Below, piece by piece: positions 46,669-57,510 of a stretch of 64,000 nt of DNA. This stretch comes from Spiroplasma floricola 23-6. Its GTDB lineage: Bacteria; Bacillota_I; Bacilli_A; Mycoplasmatales; Mycoplasmataceae. A program made the translations under genes and the position numbers. The notes beneath the pieces were generated by a model. It saw only the letters and a list, made by a program, of their open reading frames with translations, ran no database searches and had not been told where the DNA came from. The stretch covers positions 1,220,131-1,284,130 of the forward strand of contig NZ_CP025057.1 of the NCBI RefSeq assembly GCF_002813555.1. Reading direction: 5' to 3'. Within the stretch, counting starts at the first letter, position 1; each line of letters begins with the position of its first letter.

Positions 46669-47229
46669 TTAATTAAACTTGTTCATAATTTTATTTAAAT
46701 CATTTTCTAAAATAAAATCTTCAACAAAGTTTGATATATTTTTAATTTTTTCTTTAATTAAATTTATTTCTTCAACATTCATTTTTGATAATACCCAATC
46801 AACGATTTTGTATTGACCTGGTGAACCTATTCCAATTTTTAATCTATTAAAATTTTCTGTTTTTAAATGACTTATAATATTTTTAATTCCATTATGACCT
46901 GCAGAGCTTCCATTGTTTTTAAATCTAATATTTGAAAATTCTAAGTCTTTATCATCATAAATTACAATAAAATCTTTAATATCAATTTTGTAGTAACTCA
47001 TAATTGAGATAACTGCTTCTCCAGATAAATTCATAAATGTTTGTGGTTTTACAAATAAAACTTTTTCTCCTTTAATATTTGAAAAATAAATTTTAGATTT
47101 AAAATCTTCTGTTTGTTTTTGAAAACCATACTTTTCTAATAAAACATCAATTGCAATAAAACCCGCATTGTGTCTTGTACTAGAATAATTATTTCCTGGA
47201 TTACCTAATCCCACAATTAATTTTGACAT
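46669..47229 (-). CDS. pth: Peptidyl-tRNA hydrolase
   Basis: Recycles peptidyl-tRNA; 186 residues, normal length. MSKLIVGLGNPGNNYSSTRHN carries the catalytic His of the TRHN motif, and FVKPQTFMNLSGEAV, VIYDDKDLEF and SAGHNGIKNII complete the active site. Follows prs by a single base and precedes purA, as in many Firmicutes where prs and pth adjoin. Confidence 0.96.
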   Translation of the reverse strand: MSKLIVGLGNPGNNYSSTRHNAGFIAIDVLLEKYGFQKQTEDFKSKIYFSNIKGEKVLFVKPQTFMNLSGEAVISIMSYYKIDIKDFIVIYDDKDLEFSNIRFKNNGSSAGHNGIKNIISHLKTENFNRLKIGIGSPGQYKIVDWVLSKMNVEEINLIKEKIKNISNFVEDFILENDLNKIMNKFN

Positions 47230-47230
47230 A

Positions 47231-48268
47231 TTATTTTTTAAATTCCTTTAAGTATTTTTCCACTCTTTTAACAATTTCATTTTGTTCGGCATTGTAAACT
47301 CCTGTTAAAGAAGATTCTTCATAAGAATTTTTTATCATTCTTGCTAATAAATTAGATACTGATATTATTTTTAAATTTTTAAATTTTCTTTCCTCAGAAA
47401 TTTCAATTGTATCTGTAACAACAACTTGTTTTACAGTTCCATCATTTATTACTTTTTCCATTTTTGATACTGCCTCACCATTAAATAAACCATGACATGC
47501 AATTATATAAATTTCTTTTGCCCCTTGCTCTTTTAATGCCTCAGCACCTTTTATAATTGTTCCCCCTGTATCAATCATGTCATCGATAATAAAACAAGTT
47601 TTATCTTTAACATCACCTAATATAAACTCAACTTCAGCTTTATTTGGTTCTGGACGTCTTTTTGCAATAACAGCTATTCCATTTGTTATATTTCCTGTAT
47701 ATTTTGCAACACCATGAACTCTAGTTAAACCCCCATGGTCAGGTGACACTAAAATACAGTTTTCTGGATCTAATTTTTCTGAGATAATTGTATCTATTAT
47801 TTCAGATGCAACTATTTGAGCAGTTGAAAAGTTATCAATGGGAATATTGAAAAAACCCATTATTTGAGCAGAGTGTAAATCAACAGTTATAACTCTATGT
47901 ACTCCTGCTGTTTCAATTAGATTTGCAACTAATCTTGATGTAATTGGTTGTCTTCCTCTTGCTTTTCTATCTTGGCGAGCATATCCAAAATATGGTATTA
48001 CAATATTTATTCTTGCAGCACTTGCTCTTTTAAATGCATCTACTGCTATCAATAATTCCATTAAATTATCATTTACTGGTTGATTTGTTGACTGAATAAT
48101 ATAAATTTCTTGACCTCTAACTGAATCAAGAGATTGAACGATCATTTCACCATCTAAAAACTTAGATGTTTTAGCTTCTGATTGCTGAACTCCTAAAATA
48201 TCACAAATTTTTTTTGTTAAACTTTGATTTGATGACAAACCAAAAATCATAATTTCTTTTTTGTTCAT
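47231..48268 (-). CDS. prs: Ribose-phosphate pyrophosphokinase
   Basis: Makes PRPP, the precursor for purine, pyrimidine and NAD synthesis; 345 residues. It has the ATP loop region YFGYARQDRKARGRQPI, DLHSAQIMGFF, and the PRPP loop CFIIDDMIDTGGTI. First gene of the long leftward run through pth, purA, purB, hpt-like, metG, mnmG and two permeases. Ribosome binding site AAGGAG before the ATG at 48268. Confidence 0.97.
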   Translation of the reverse strand: MNKKEIMIFGLSSNQSLTKKICDILGVQQSEAKTSKFLDGEMIVQSLDSVRGQEIYIIQSTNQPVNDNLMELLIAVDAFKRASAARINIVIPYFGYARQDRKARGRQPITSRLVANLIETAGVHRVITVDLHSAQIMGFFNIPIDNFSTAQIVASEIIDTIISEKLDPENCILVSPDHGGLTRVHGVAKYTGNITNGIAVIAKRRPEPNKAEVEFILGDVKDKTCFIIDDMIDTGGTIIKGAEALKEQGAKEIYIIACHGLFNGEAVSKMEKVINDGTVKQVVVTDTIEISEERKFKNLKIISVSNLLARMIKNSYEESSLTGVYNAEQNEIVKRVEKYLKEFKK

Positions 48269-48492
48269 ATATAAATCTCCTTAAATATAATAACAAATTT
48301 TTATTACACCTGCTACACCTTCAAAATATACAAAATAAAAGGTTAAATAAAGAACTATTTTTTAAAGCAAAATAGTTAATTTTTTCAATTTACTATATAA
48401 TTATTTTGACATTTAAAGATTTTTATCTTTAATATTAATCACTTTAAGTCTTAGGGACTTTTTTTATTACAAAAATTATGGAGGAAATAATT
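48269..48492. promoter_or_regulatory. Divergent promoter region between prs and the ABC-F gene
   Basis: A 224-nt gap without genes. For the plus strand, TATAAT lies at 48396-48401, and TTGACA at 48406-48411 lies 18 nt from TAATAT at 48430-48435, so two candidate promoters overlap. For prs, a GGTGTA direct repeat and TTATTATA lie near 48275-48320. Nothing else recognisable. Confidence 0.45.
48446..48465 (+). terminator. Terminator-like hairpin in the leader of the ABC-F gene
   Basis: AAGTC, loop TTAGG, GACTT then TTTTT: a small intrinsic terminator placed just upstream of the ABC-F start codon and after the candidate promoters. This is the position of an attenuator; antibiotic-responsive leaders are known for other ABC-F genes. 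Alternatively it is a 5' stem. Confidence 0.5.
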
Positions 48493-50025
48493 ATGGGCTT
48501 AGTTTTTTTAGAAAATTTAACACATGCTAATGGAGGTAAAAAATTATATGATAATACTTCTTTTAGATTAAATAGAGGAGAACATATTGCATTAATTGGA
48601 CCAAATGGTGCAGGTAAAACAACTTTATTAAATATAATAGCTGGTAAAATGTTAGCTGATAAAGGTGAATTGAAAATACACTCTAAAACAAAAATTGGAT
48701 ATTTAGACCAACATCAAGAAGTAAATCTTGAAGAAACAGTTGATTCTTATCTGAAAGGTGCTTTTTCAGAACTATTTGAACTTGAATCTAGAATGAATAA
48801 AATATATGAAGATATGGCAATTGAATATAAAGAAGAGGATCTTGTAAAGGCATTAGCTTATCAAGATACGCTAACTTTAAATGAATTTGATTCAATAGAT
48901 AAAAAAATTGGTAACTTAGTTACAGGTTTAGGAATAGGATTAGAAAAGTTAGAAGCTAAAATGGGAGAACTTAGTGGGGGACAAAGAGGAAAAGTAATCT
49001 TAGCAAAACTTTTATTAAGTGGAGATGATTTCTTATTACTTGACGAACCTACAAACTTTTTAGATTTAGAACAAGTTAAATGACTTGCAAAGTTTTTACA
49101 ATCTTTTGAAAAGGCTTTTATAATGGTTTCACATGACAATGATTTTATTAATAAAACTTGTGGAATTATTTATGCTTTAGATAATCTTAAACTTACAAGA
49201 TATGTTGGTAATTATGATAAATATTTAGAAGAAGCAGAATTGCAAAAAGAACAATATGATAAAGCATTTATTTCTCAACAAAGAGAAATTAAAAAACTTG
49301 AAACATATGTTGCAAAAAATAAAGCTAGAGCATCAACTGCAAAGTCAGCACAATCAAGACAAAAGCAACTTGAAAAAATTGATGTTATGAAAGAAAGAAG
49401 AGACTTAACAAAACCAAAATTTAGTTTCTCATATAAAAGACCAAGTACAAATGTTATTGTAAAAGCAGAGAATTTAATAATAGGTTATGATTCTCCGCTT
49501 CTACATGCTTTAAACTTTGAATTAAGAGAGGGAGAAAAATGTATTATCAGTGGTAAAAATGGTATTGGTAAAACTACTTTTTTAAAAACTTTATCAACAG
49601 AAATACCTTCATTTGAAGGAGAAGTAAAATTAGGTACTGCTGTAGAGTATGCTTATTTTAAACAAATAGAAGATGTAAAAGGAATCACTCCTATACAATA
49701 CTTAATGAATAAATTTGAAGATATAACAGACTCAGAAGCAAGATCTAAAATTGCTCAATTTGGTGTAAAAAGTGGTTTAATGATGCAACCTATGGAAAAA
49801 CTTTCAGGGGGAGAGCAAACTAGAATTAGATTAGCTGCTTTAAGTATGATTCCATGTAGTTTATTGGTTTTGGACGAGCCTACAAATCATATTGATGTTT
49901 TAGCAAAAGAAGCACTATTAGAGGCAATTGAAAGTTTTAAAGGAACAGTTATTTTAACAACACATGATATTAACTTCTCTACAAATTGAGCCAATAAGAC
50001 TTTGGATTTTTCAGATTTAGTGTAA
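48493..50025 (+). CDS. ABC-F family ribosome-associated ATPase
   Basis: 510 residues with two ABC domains and no membrane part. Domain 1 has GPNGAGKTT, LSGGQRGK and FLLLDEPTNFLDL; domain 2 has SGKNGIGKTT, LSGGEQTR and LLVLDEPTNHID. The ABC-F linker of about 80 charged residues lies between (KKLETYVAKNKARASTAKSA), a region that contacts the ribosomal P or E site. Start ATG 48493 with GGAGG. UGA tryptophans at EQVKWLAKF and FSTNWANK. Subfamily not determinable. It could relieve stalled ribosomes or antibiotic-bound ribosomes. Confidence 0.93.
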
Positions 50026-50053
50026 AATATTTCTATATTTGGAGGTTCATACA

Positions 50054-50212
50054 ATGAATAAAGAATTTGATTCATCTTGTTTTAAATGTGTTGAAGAAAT
50101 GCAAAAATCAAAACAAGGTGGAGCTGCTGCAAGTATATTAGCTACAAAAATGCAACAAAATGTTGCTAATCAAGATTTAGATAGCATTCATGTTTGCAAA
50201 AGACATGCTTAA
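50054..50212 (+). CDS. Small Cys/His protein, 52 aa
   Basis: MNKEFDSSCFKCVEEMQKSK opens a 52-residue protein with C-x-x-C (residues 9 and 12) and C-x-x-H (residues 48 and 51) at its two ends, spaced by an Ala/Ser/Gln-rich middle. This is a plausible four-ligand zinc site. No family recognised. GGAGG lies 8 nt before the ATG, and it is 28 nt after the ABC-F gene with a strong shared terminator, so the two form one transcript. Confidence 0.6.
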   Translation: MNKEFDSSCFKCVEEMQKSKQGGAAASILATKMQQNVANQDLDSIHVCKRHA

Positions 50213-50243
50213 AAAAACTAGTTTATGATAAACTAGTTTTTTT
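50211..50243. terminator. Bidirectional terminator
   Basis: A 15-bp perfect stem (AAAAAAACTAGTTTA with its complement, loop TGA) between the convergent 52-residue gene and ispE. Confidence 0.9.
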
Positions 50244-50900
50244 AATAAATGTTGATCCTGAACCACTCATTTGTCCAATTTCTCTATATTCAATTAATTC
50301 ACTGTAGATTTTTAAAGCAGGTATTTCTAGCATATTTGGTTCATATTTATTTTTTCAAGCTTTTATTTCATCAAACTTTTTATAAACCTCTTTTGTACTA
50401 CAATTAATTCCAGTCAAAATTAAATCTTTAAATCTTATTATAGTTTCTTTTTTAGACTTTTTAATTTTATTACCATAACCTTTAACGATAGCTGTTTTAT
50501 AATCATTGATAAAAAAATAACAGTCAGTACCAATTTGTTTTGCAATTTTGCTAAGTATTTTTTTATCTTTTGTAAAATACTTAGCAACAGCAACAGCATT
50601 ACTACTACCTCCCCCTAATCCAGAACCAATTGGTATATTTTTTTTAATTGATATTTTGTAAAAACAATCTACAATACCCTCTTCTTTTAATATTTTTAAG
50701 ACTTTAAAAATATAATTATCACTTTCTAACTCTTTAATGTTGCAAATAATTATATTTTTATTCTCCTTTGATTTTTCTATTTTGATTTCATCATAAAAAT
50801 CTTCAACTATTGTAAATATTGAATATATTTTATGTAAATGTTTTTTCCTTTTTCTGACTTTTAAATTTATATTTACTTTGGCAAAGCTTTTTATTAACAT
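50223..50900 (-). CDS. ispE: 4-diphosphocytidyl-2-C-methyl-D-erythritol kinase
   Basis: GHMP kinase of the methylerythritol phosphate route; 225 residues, shorter than the usual 280 or so. SFAKVNINLKV and the ATP-loop IPIGSGLGGGSSNAVAV are diagnostic, and the C-terminal MSGSGSTFI matches the third GHMP motif. UGA Trp at IKAWKNKYE. It overlaps the end of rsmA by 7 nt (rsmA-ispE is a common neighbourhood). Presence with ispF argues for isoprenoid synthesis. Confidence 0.9.
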
Positions 50901-51691
50901 GAAATTACCTCATTGTATATTTCTATAAATTGGTCTAAAGTTATATTTTCTGGTCTTAAATTCTCTTTTATATTTAGTTTTGTAAGAATATTTAAAGAAG
51001 TTTGTTTATTATTTGTAATATTTGTTAAATTATTTAATATAGTTTTTCTTTTATTATTAAAAATTTTTCTTACGAATGCAATAAATTTTATATCATCTTT
51101 AACTTTATTTAAGTTAATATCATTAAATTCAAAAGATATTATTGCAGAATCAACTTTAGGAATTGGTTTAAACATATTTTTATTAACAGTAAATTCATAT
51201 TTAACATCAGAATATAGTTGAGTAGCAACTGATAAATTATTATAATTATTTTCATTTGGTTTTGCACAAATTCTTTGTGCAACTTCCTTTTGAACCATAA
51301 AAATTGCTTTATCTAATAGCTTAGATATTTTTAATGTTTTAAAAATAATCTCACTAGTTATATAATAAGGAGTATTTGAAATTAAAGAAACTCTGTTAAA
51401 CTTATTTTCTTTGATTATTTCTTTAAAATTAACTTCTAAACAATCGTTAATTATTAATTCAAATTTATCTGAATCAATTTCTGATTTTAAAATAGTTTCC
51501 ATATCATAATCAATTTCAATAGCTATAACTTTTTTAAATCTATTTACTAATTCTTTTGTTAAAGCTCCTCTACCAGGACCAATTTCAATTATCAAATGAT
51601 TTGGATCTTGGTTTAAAATATCAATTATTTTTTTAATTAAATTTTTATCAGATATGAAATTTTGACCAAACTTCTTTTTTGCAAATTCCAT
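50894..51691 (-). CDS. rsmA: 16S rRNA dimethyladenosine transferase
   Basis: Dimethylates A1518 and A1519; 265 residues. FGQNFISDKNLIKKI, the SAM loop IIEIGPGRGALTKEL, and the catalytic NTPYY (SLISNTPYYITSEI) are all present, with the helical C-terminal domain ending QFIEIYNEVISC. Starts 4 nt after the rnmV stop (AGGAG upstream) and overlaps ispE. Confidence 0.96.
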   Translation of the reverse strand: MEFAKKKFGQNFISDKNLIKKIIDILNQDPNHLIIEIGPGRGALTKELVNRFKKVIAIEIDYDMETILKSEIDSDKFELIINDCLEVNFKEIIKENKFNRVSLISNTPYYITSEIIFKTLKISKLLDKAIFMVQKEVAQRICAKPNENNYNNLSVATQLYSDVKYEFTVNKNMFKPIPKVDSAIISFEFNDINLNKVKDDIKFIAFVRKIFNNKRKTILNNLTNITNNKQTSLNILTKLNIKENLRPENITLDQFIEIYNEVISC

Positions 51692-51695
51692 TCAT

Positions 51696-52232
51696 TTATT
51701 CTCCTATTATTTTTTTAATCTCTTCAACATCTAAATTAATTAAATTAAGTCATTTAAATAATCTTTTAGAGTTAATTTTTTCACTTCATTTATACTTTTC
51801 TGCTATTTTTTTTCTAACTTCTGGTTTAAAAAAATTATTATTTAAAAATTCTTCTCATGTTATACTTAGAGAATTTGAATCAAAAGTAATTAAATTGCTT
51901 AAAGCTTCACGTATATTTTCCTCATTTGCTTCTGCAATTCCCACTTTTTTAGAATTTTTTATCATTTTCTTATTGATAAATGCGTTAAAACATTTAAAAT
52001 CTAAGTAGGTATTAATAATATCACGAATTCGTAAACCAGGTCCGTCAGGATCTGTAAAAATTATTACACCACGTGTTTTATTAACATCCGCAATTAAATT
52101 TAAAGTGTTTTTAGATAAAGCAGTACCATTTGTTTCGATTGTATCTATATTGCTATTTCCAAATATTTTCTTAAGTTTGGATGTATCAGTAGAACCTTCA
52201 ACAATTACAACTTGTTTTATTTTCATAAGCAT
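51696..52232 (-). CDS. rnmV: Ribonuclease M5
   Basis: 5S rRNA maturation nuclease with a TOPRIM domain; 178 residues. VVIVEGSTDTSKL has the TOPRIM Glu, and IIFTDPDGPGLRIR has the Asp-x-Asp. NGTAL is another family feature. UGA tryptophans occur in the C-terminal part, which is needed for RNA binding. Start at the first ATG (52232) for GAAAGG spacing. Upstream of rsmA, the classical rnmV-rsmA pair. Confidence 0.93.
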
Positions 52233-52281
52233 AAGCGTACCTTTCTCGTGTGTGATACTAGTATTTTAAATAAATATATAG

Positions 52282-52287
52282 TATAAT
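52282..52287 (+). promoter_or_regulatory. Promoter -10 of the first mreB
   Basis: AGTATAAT in the 97-nt gap between rnmV and mreB; no strong -35 seen. Followed by AGAGGAGG and the start at 52330. Confidence 0.5.
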
Positions 52288-52329
52288 TATACACGAAGGG
52301 TTTTTTTTCTTATAGAGGAGGAAATAAAT

Positions 52330-53373
52330 ATGGCATCATGAGATCGTAAAAGAGAATTCGTGGCTTTAGACTTAGGAACAGCTAACGTTGTTGCATACCT
52401 AGGTGGACAAGGTATCATTTATAATGAACCTTCAACTATGGCATACGATGTTCATACAAACACTGTTATAGCTTCAGGAGAACAAGCATACGAAATGATC
52501 GGAAAAACTAAAGACGACATTAGAATGGTAGTTCCATTAGTTGATGGAGTTATAGCTGACCTTGACGCAGCAAAAGATTTAATTAAAATAATCTTTTCAC
52601 GTATTAAATTATCAGACATCTTAAAAAATGCATTAGTAGTTCTTGCTTGCCCTTCAGGAGTTACTGAATTAGAAAGAAGTGCATTAAAACAAGTTGTTGC
52701 TGATATGGGAGCAAGAAATGTTCTTGTTGAAGAAGAAGTTAAATTATCAGCAATTGGAGCTGGAATCAATATATCAATCGCAAGTGGACACTTAGTTGTT
52801 GACATTGGTGGAGGAACTACTGATATAGCTATTATATCAGCAGGAGATATTGTTATTTCAAGATCAATTAAAGTTGCTGGAAATCACTTTGATGAAGAAA
52901 TAAGAAAATATATTCGTGCTGAATACAACGTATTAATCGGAATCAAAACTGCTGAAAAAATTAAAATTGAAATCGGTGCATTAACTAAAATAGATAATGG
53001 ACGTACATTCCGTGCATTCGGACGTGACGTTATCTCTGGATTACCAAGAGAAGTAATTATCTCACCAGATGAAGTAAAAAATGCTTTATTAGCACCATTC
53101 TCAAAAATTACAGACTTAATTGTTGAAGTTATGGAAAACACACCAGCTGAATTAGCTGGAGATATCATTAGAAATGGTATTACAATTTGTGGAGGAGGAG
53201 CTCTAATCAGAGGAATTGATACATACTTTGAATCAATTTTCCAATTAAAAGTAATTAAAGCTCAAGATCCATTACTAACAGTTATTGAAGGAACTAAAGA
53301 ATACGAAAAACAAGCAGAAAAATGATTAGAAATCGTTGAATTACGTGATTCAAGAGAATACAACATTAAATAA
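52330..53373 (+). CDS. mreB: MreB-family actin, paralog A
   Basis: 347 residues. Phosphate-1 loop VALDLGTANVVAYLGGQGI, then the catalytic VEEEVKLSAIGAGI, phosphate-2 loop VVDIGGGTTDIAIIS and adenosine motif GITICGGGALIRGID. The Glu and Thr of the family are kept, so it should hydrolyse ATP. Helps drive cell helicity and swimming in spiroplasmas (established for the genus). CGT arginine and ATC/GAC codons are frequent, unlike most neighbours, suggesting high expression. UGA Trp at residue 4 and near the end. Strong GGAGG and a terminator after it. Confidence 0.96.
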
Positions 53374-53378
53374 TAAAT

Positions 53379-53405
53379 AAGGAGGAAATTGAAACCTCCT
53401 TTTTT
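53379..53405 (+). terminator. Terminator of mreB paralog A
   Basis: AAGGAGG and CCTCCTT stem with a 9-nt loop then TTTTTT. The rest of the 163-nt gap to the next mreB is very T-rich with no gene. Confidence 0.85.
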
Positions 53406-53536
53406 ATTATTTTCTTTACTTTTTTATTATTTTTTTATTATTTTTTTATTTTATTTTTTTTTAATACTTAAATACTAGATTATTTTAAAAAAGTGTTTAA
53501 ACTATTAATATATATAGACTAAAGGGAGGAATTCTT

Positions 53537-54550
53537 GTGGGAACAGCAAACTCAAAAGCAAAAAGACATATTGCAATTGATATTGGTACAAGCAAAACTA
53601 GAATTTTTATAGAACAACTTGGTATGGTTTTTAATGAAGCAAGTTTAATAGGAATAGATTATAAAACAAGAAAAGTAGTTTTAATAGGTGATGAAGCAAA
53701 AAAATTTGTAGGAAAAATGAGTGGAGCAATGGAAATTAAGCACTTATTAAAAAGAGGAGTTTTATCTGACTTAAATTTACTTAAAACATTTTTATCAACT
53801 GTATTAAGTAAATACCAAAATGAAATAAAAAATTCAATTGTTACATTAGCTTGCCCAATAAGTATCAGTATTTTAGAAAGAAATGCTCTCATAGATTCAA
53901 TAAAATCTTTAGGTGTCTCACATGTTATTATACAAGATGATATCAAATTAGCTCTAATGGGTGCTGGAGTAAATATATATGGATCTGATTCATATATGTG
54001 TTTAGATATGGGTGCTGGTAAATCAACAATTGGTATTGTGACAAATGGAGAAACAATTAATTATAAATGAACAAGAGCCTCAGGTGAAGTTATTGATAAT
54101 GAAATTATTAAACATTTAAAATCAAAGAAGAATCTTTTAATAGGAGATTTAAGCTCAGAAGCAGTAAAAATCGCTGTGGGTTCAATTGTTAAAAGCAAAG
54201 AACCTTTAAAAACAAAAGCTTATGGATATGACTTAAGTTCATCAAGACCTAGTGAAATAGAAGTTCAAGATAAAGATATCTCAAAAATTATTCTTTCAGT
54301 ATTTGGAAATATCTCAAATACAATTACATCTTTACTTGAAGAAACTCAAAGTGAAATTGCTGGTGATATAATAAAGAACGGTTTAATAGTAACTGGAGGA
54401 CTTTCTAAAATACCAGGAACTAAATTATTCTTTGAAAATTTCTTTGAAATTCCAGTAATAATTGCAAAAAATGCAGCTTCTTCAACAATTGAAGGAGCAA
54501 TAAAACACAAAGATATTACATTTAAGTTAATTGAAGAAAGAAGTAGATAA
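53537..54550 (+). CDS. Divergent MreB-family actin, paralog B
   Basis: 337 residues, clearly MreB by layout (AIDIGTSKTRIFIEQLG; GLIVTGGLSKIPGTKLF) but far from the other three. In the catalytic region the usual E-E reads D-D (IIQDDIKLALMGAGV). In phosphate-2 the usual GGGTTD reads GAGKST (LDMGAGKSTIGI), so Glu to Asp and Thr to Lys at ATP-handling positions. It lacks the C-terminal Trp motif. Start is GTG 53537, six bases after GGGAGGA. Codon use is like background genes. Possibly a slow or regulatory subunit. Confidence 0.88.
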
Positions 54551-54683
54551 TTATAACCATTTTTATTAAAAAAGTGGTTTTTTTATTTTTCTTTAAGAGT
54601 GTAAAAACTCTTTTTTTGCACAAAATTTTAATTTTGTTTGTAAATAAAATATAAAATATAATAGTAGAAATAAGAGGTTGACT

Positions 54684-56339
54684 ATGAATATACTAATAAA
54701 CAAAATAAAACTAATAATTAAGAACTCAATTGAGAAATTAAATTTAAAGGGAACAATAATTGTAGAAAGACCTAAATTAGTTCAAAATGCTGACTTTGCA
54801 ACAAATTTTGCATTAATCAATGCAAAATTAAATAGCTCTAACCCTATTCAAATTGCTGAAAAAATAGTAAATGATATAAAGGATAATGAATTATTTGAAA
54901 GTGTTGAATTTATAAAACCTGGTTTTATAAACTTTAAAATTAATAAAGTATTTCTTTCAGAAGTGATTGAACAAATTATTAAAGAAGGAAATAATTTTGG
55001 TAAATCAAAAAGTAAGAATGAAAAATATAATTTAGAACTTGTTTCTGCAAATCCTACAGGATATTTGCATGTAGGTCATGCAAGAAATGGAGCTATTGGA
55101 GATTCTGTGGCAAAAATTTTAAAATTTGCAGGATATGATGTTGAAACAGAATACTATACAAATGATGCTGGAAATCAAATTAATATCTCAGCAGCAACTC
55201 TTTTTTATCATTATAAAAAAATTCTAAATCTTCCAGTTGAAAAACCAGAAGAAACTTATGGTGGAGATATGTATAATGAAATTGCTCAAAAATTTGTTGA
55301 TGAATACAAAGATGAATTTAAAGATGTAGAAATTGTTGATAATAAAATAAATGATGAAAAAGTTAATAATATATTTAAACAAAAATCAATTGAACTTTTC
55401 ATGAAAGAAATAAAAAAACAATTAAAAGATTTGGATGTTAATATTGATTTCTATTCAAGTGAAGCAAAAATGTATGAAAACAATTCTATAAATAAAATTA
55501 TAGATAAATATAAAAAACTTGATGCTAGTTATGAAAAAGATAACGCTTTATGATTAAAAACAACTCAATTTGGAGATGATAAAGATAGAGTTATTAGAAA
55601 ATCAGATGGAACTTTTACATATATAACTCCAGATATAGCTTCTCACAGTGATAGAATTAAAAGATCAAAGGCAAATAAATATATTAACTTCTGAGGTGGA
55701 GATCACCATGGTTATATAATCAGATTAAGATCTGGATTAGCACTTTTAGGTTATGATTTTGATCTTGTAGATATTGATATGATTCAGATGGTACGTTTAA
55801 TGAAAGATGGACAAGAATATAAAATGTCAAAAAGAAGAGGAACAGCTGTTTGGCTAGTTGATTTACTAGAAATGGTAGGAAAAGATGCCATTAGATATAT
55901 GCTTGTTTCTAAAACTCCTTCTAGTCATATGGAATTTGATTTAGACATGGCTGTACAAAGAAATTCAACAAACCCAGTATATTATGCTCAATATGCAACT
56001 GCTAGATGTAATAAAATAATTAAAAGTTTTAATAATTTAAATTTAAAAGTTAACAAAGAAATAATATATGAAAGTCAAAAAGAAAAGGAATTAATAATTT
56101 TATTAGATAGTTTTAACTCTGTAATTGAATATGCTGCAAGTTCAAGATTACCAAATATTGTTTGTGATTATATTCAAACACTTGCAAAAACTTTCCATTC
56201 ATATTATTCTGAAACTAAAATTTTAGATAATAATAACGAACAATTATCAAATCAAAGAATTTTACTGGTAAAATCAATATATCAAGTATTATCAAATGCA
56301 TTTAATTTAATAGGAATTGAAGTAAAAGATAGTATGTAA
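54684..56339 (+). CDS. argS: Arginyl-tRNA synthetase
   Basis: 551 residues. N-terminal Add1 domain, then [20 protein letters not shown] (HIGH type), [13 protein letters not shown]-like GGDHHGY and [13 protein letters not shown] with a KMSK-type motif. A TGG tryptophan codon occurs here, rare in this genome, beside many UGA. The start is ATG at 54684 with AGAGG 6 nt upstream, over the in-frame TTG at 54678. It sits inside the mreB block. Confidence 0.95.
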
Positions 56340-56340
56340 T

Positions 56341-56377
56341 AAAAAAAGTGGGGTTTGCAACTTCCCTTTTTTTATGA
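56341..56377 (+). terminator. argS terminator
   Basis: AAAAAAAGTGGG against CCCTTTTTTT with a single bulged T, an 11-nt loop and a T run directly after the argS stop. Confidence 0.7.
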
Positions 56378-56462
56378 TAAAATTACATCAGATTATACAT
56401 TCTAGTTAGAATAGAAATGTATAATTCATACATTAAAAAATTATAAAGGAGAAATAAATAGT

Positions 56463-57494
56463 ATGGCAAATAAAAAACCAACATTCGTTTCTATGGACTT
56501 AGGAACAGCTAATACTTTAGTATATATTGCTGGACAAGGTATAGTTTATAACGAACCATCAATAGTTGCTTACAGAATTAAAGAAAATAAAATTATCGCT
56601 GTAGGTGAAGAAGCATATAAAATGATCGGTAAAGGAAATAAAACTATTAGAGTTGTAAGACCAATGGTTGACGGAGTTATTACTGATATTAGAGCAACTG
56701 AAGCTCAATTAAGATATATTTTCTCAAAATTGAGAATTACAAAACAATTAAAACACTCAATTATGCTATTAGCATGTCCTTCAGTAATTACTGAATTAGA
56801 AAAAACAGCTCTTAAAAAAATCGCTGTTAACTTAGGTGCAGATCAAGTATTCGTTGAAGAAGAAGTAAAAATGGCTGCATTAGGTGGTGGAGTTAATATC
56901 TATGCACCAACAGGAAATTTAATTGTTGATATGGGTGGAGGAACTACTGATATAGCTGTTTTAGCATCAGGAGATATCGTTTTATCTAAATCAATTAAAG
57001 TTGCTGGAAACTATTTAAATGATGAATGTCAAAAATTCATTCGCTCACAATATGGATTAGAAATTGGTTCAAAAACAGCTGAATCAATCAAAGTTAATGT
57101 TGGATCATTAGCTAAATTCCCAGATGAAAGACGTATGAAAGTTTATGGACGTGACGTTGTTTCTGGATTACCAAGAGAAATTGAAATTACTCCAGAAGAA
57201 GTACGTGAAGTTCTAAAAGTACCAGTATCAAGAATTATTGATTTAACAGTTCAAGTTTTAGAAGATACACCACCTGAATTAGCTGGAGATATTTTCAGAA
57301 ACGGAATTACAATTTGTGGAGGTGGAGCCTTAATTAAAGGAATCGACAAATACTTCGCAGATACATTACAATTACCAACAAAAATTGGTGAACAACCATT
57401 ATTAGCCGTTATTAACGGAACTAAAAAATTCGAAAGTGAAATTTGAGAAATCGTTAAAGCTCAAAGATTACACGAAGATATCATGGGTAGATAA
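56463..57494 (+). CDS. mreB: MreB-family actin, paralog C
   Basis: 343 residues. VSMDLGTANTLVYIAGQGI, FVEEEVKMAALGGGVNIY, LIVDMGGGTTDIAVLASGD and GITICGGGALIKGID; all ATP-binding residues are intact. Like paralog A it shows CGT, ATC and GAC codons and a strong AAAGGAG. Ends WEIVKAQRLHEDIMGR with a UGA tryptophan at WEI. A strong terminator follows. Isoform number within the genus not assigned. Confidence 0.96.
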
Positions 57495-57510
57495 TTTAAA
57501 AACTATTCAT

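Noticed and set aside
52055..52070. CACGTG inside rnmV as a ParB site
   Set aside because: Only the central six bases match and the flanks differ; it lies in a coding region of a conserved protein.
52452..53168. Long open frames antisense to mreB A (and similar ones antisense to mreB D and purA)
   Set aside because: They mirror the codon pattern of well-supported genes, have no ribosome binding sites and resemble no family.
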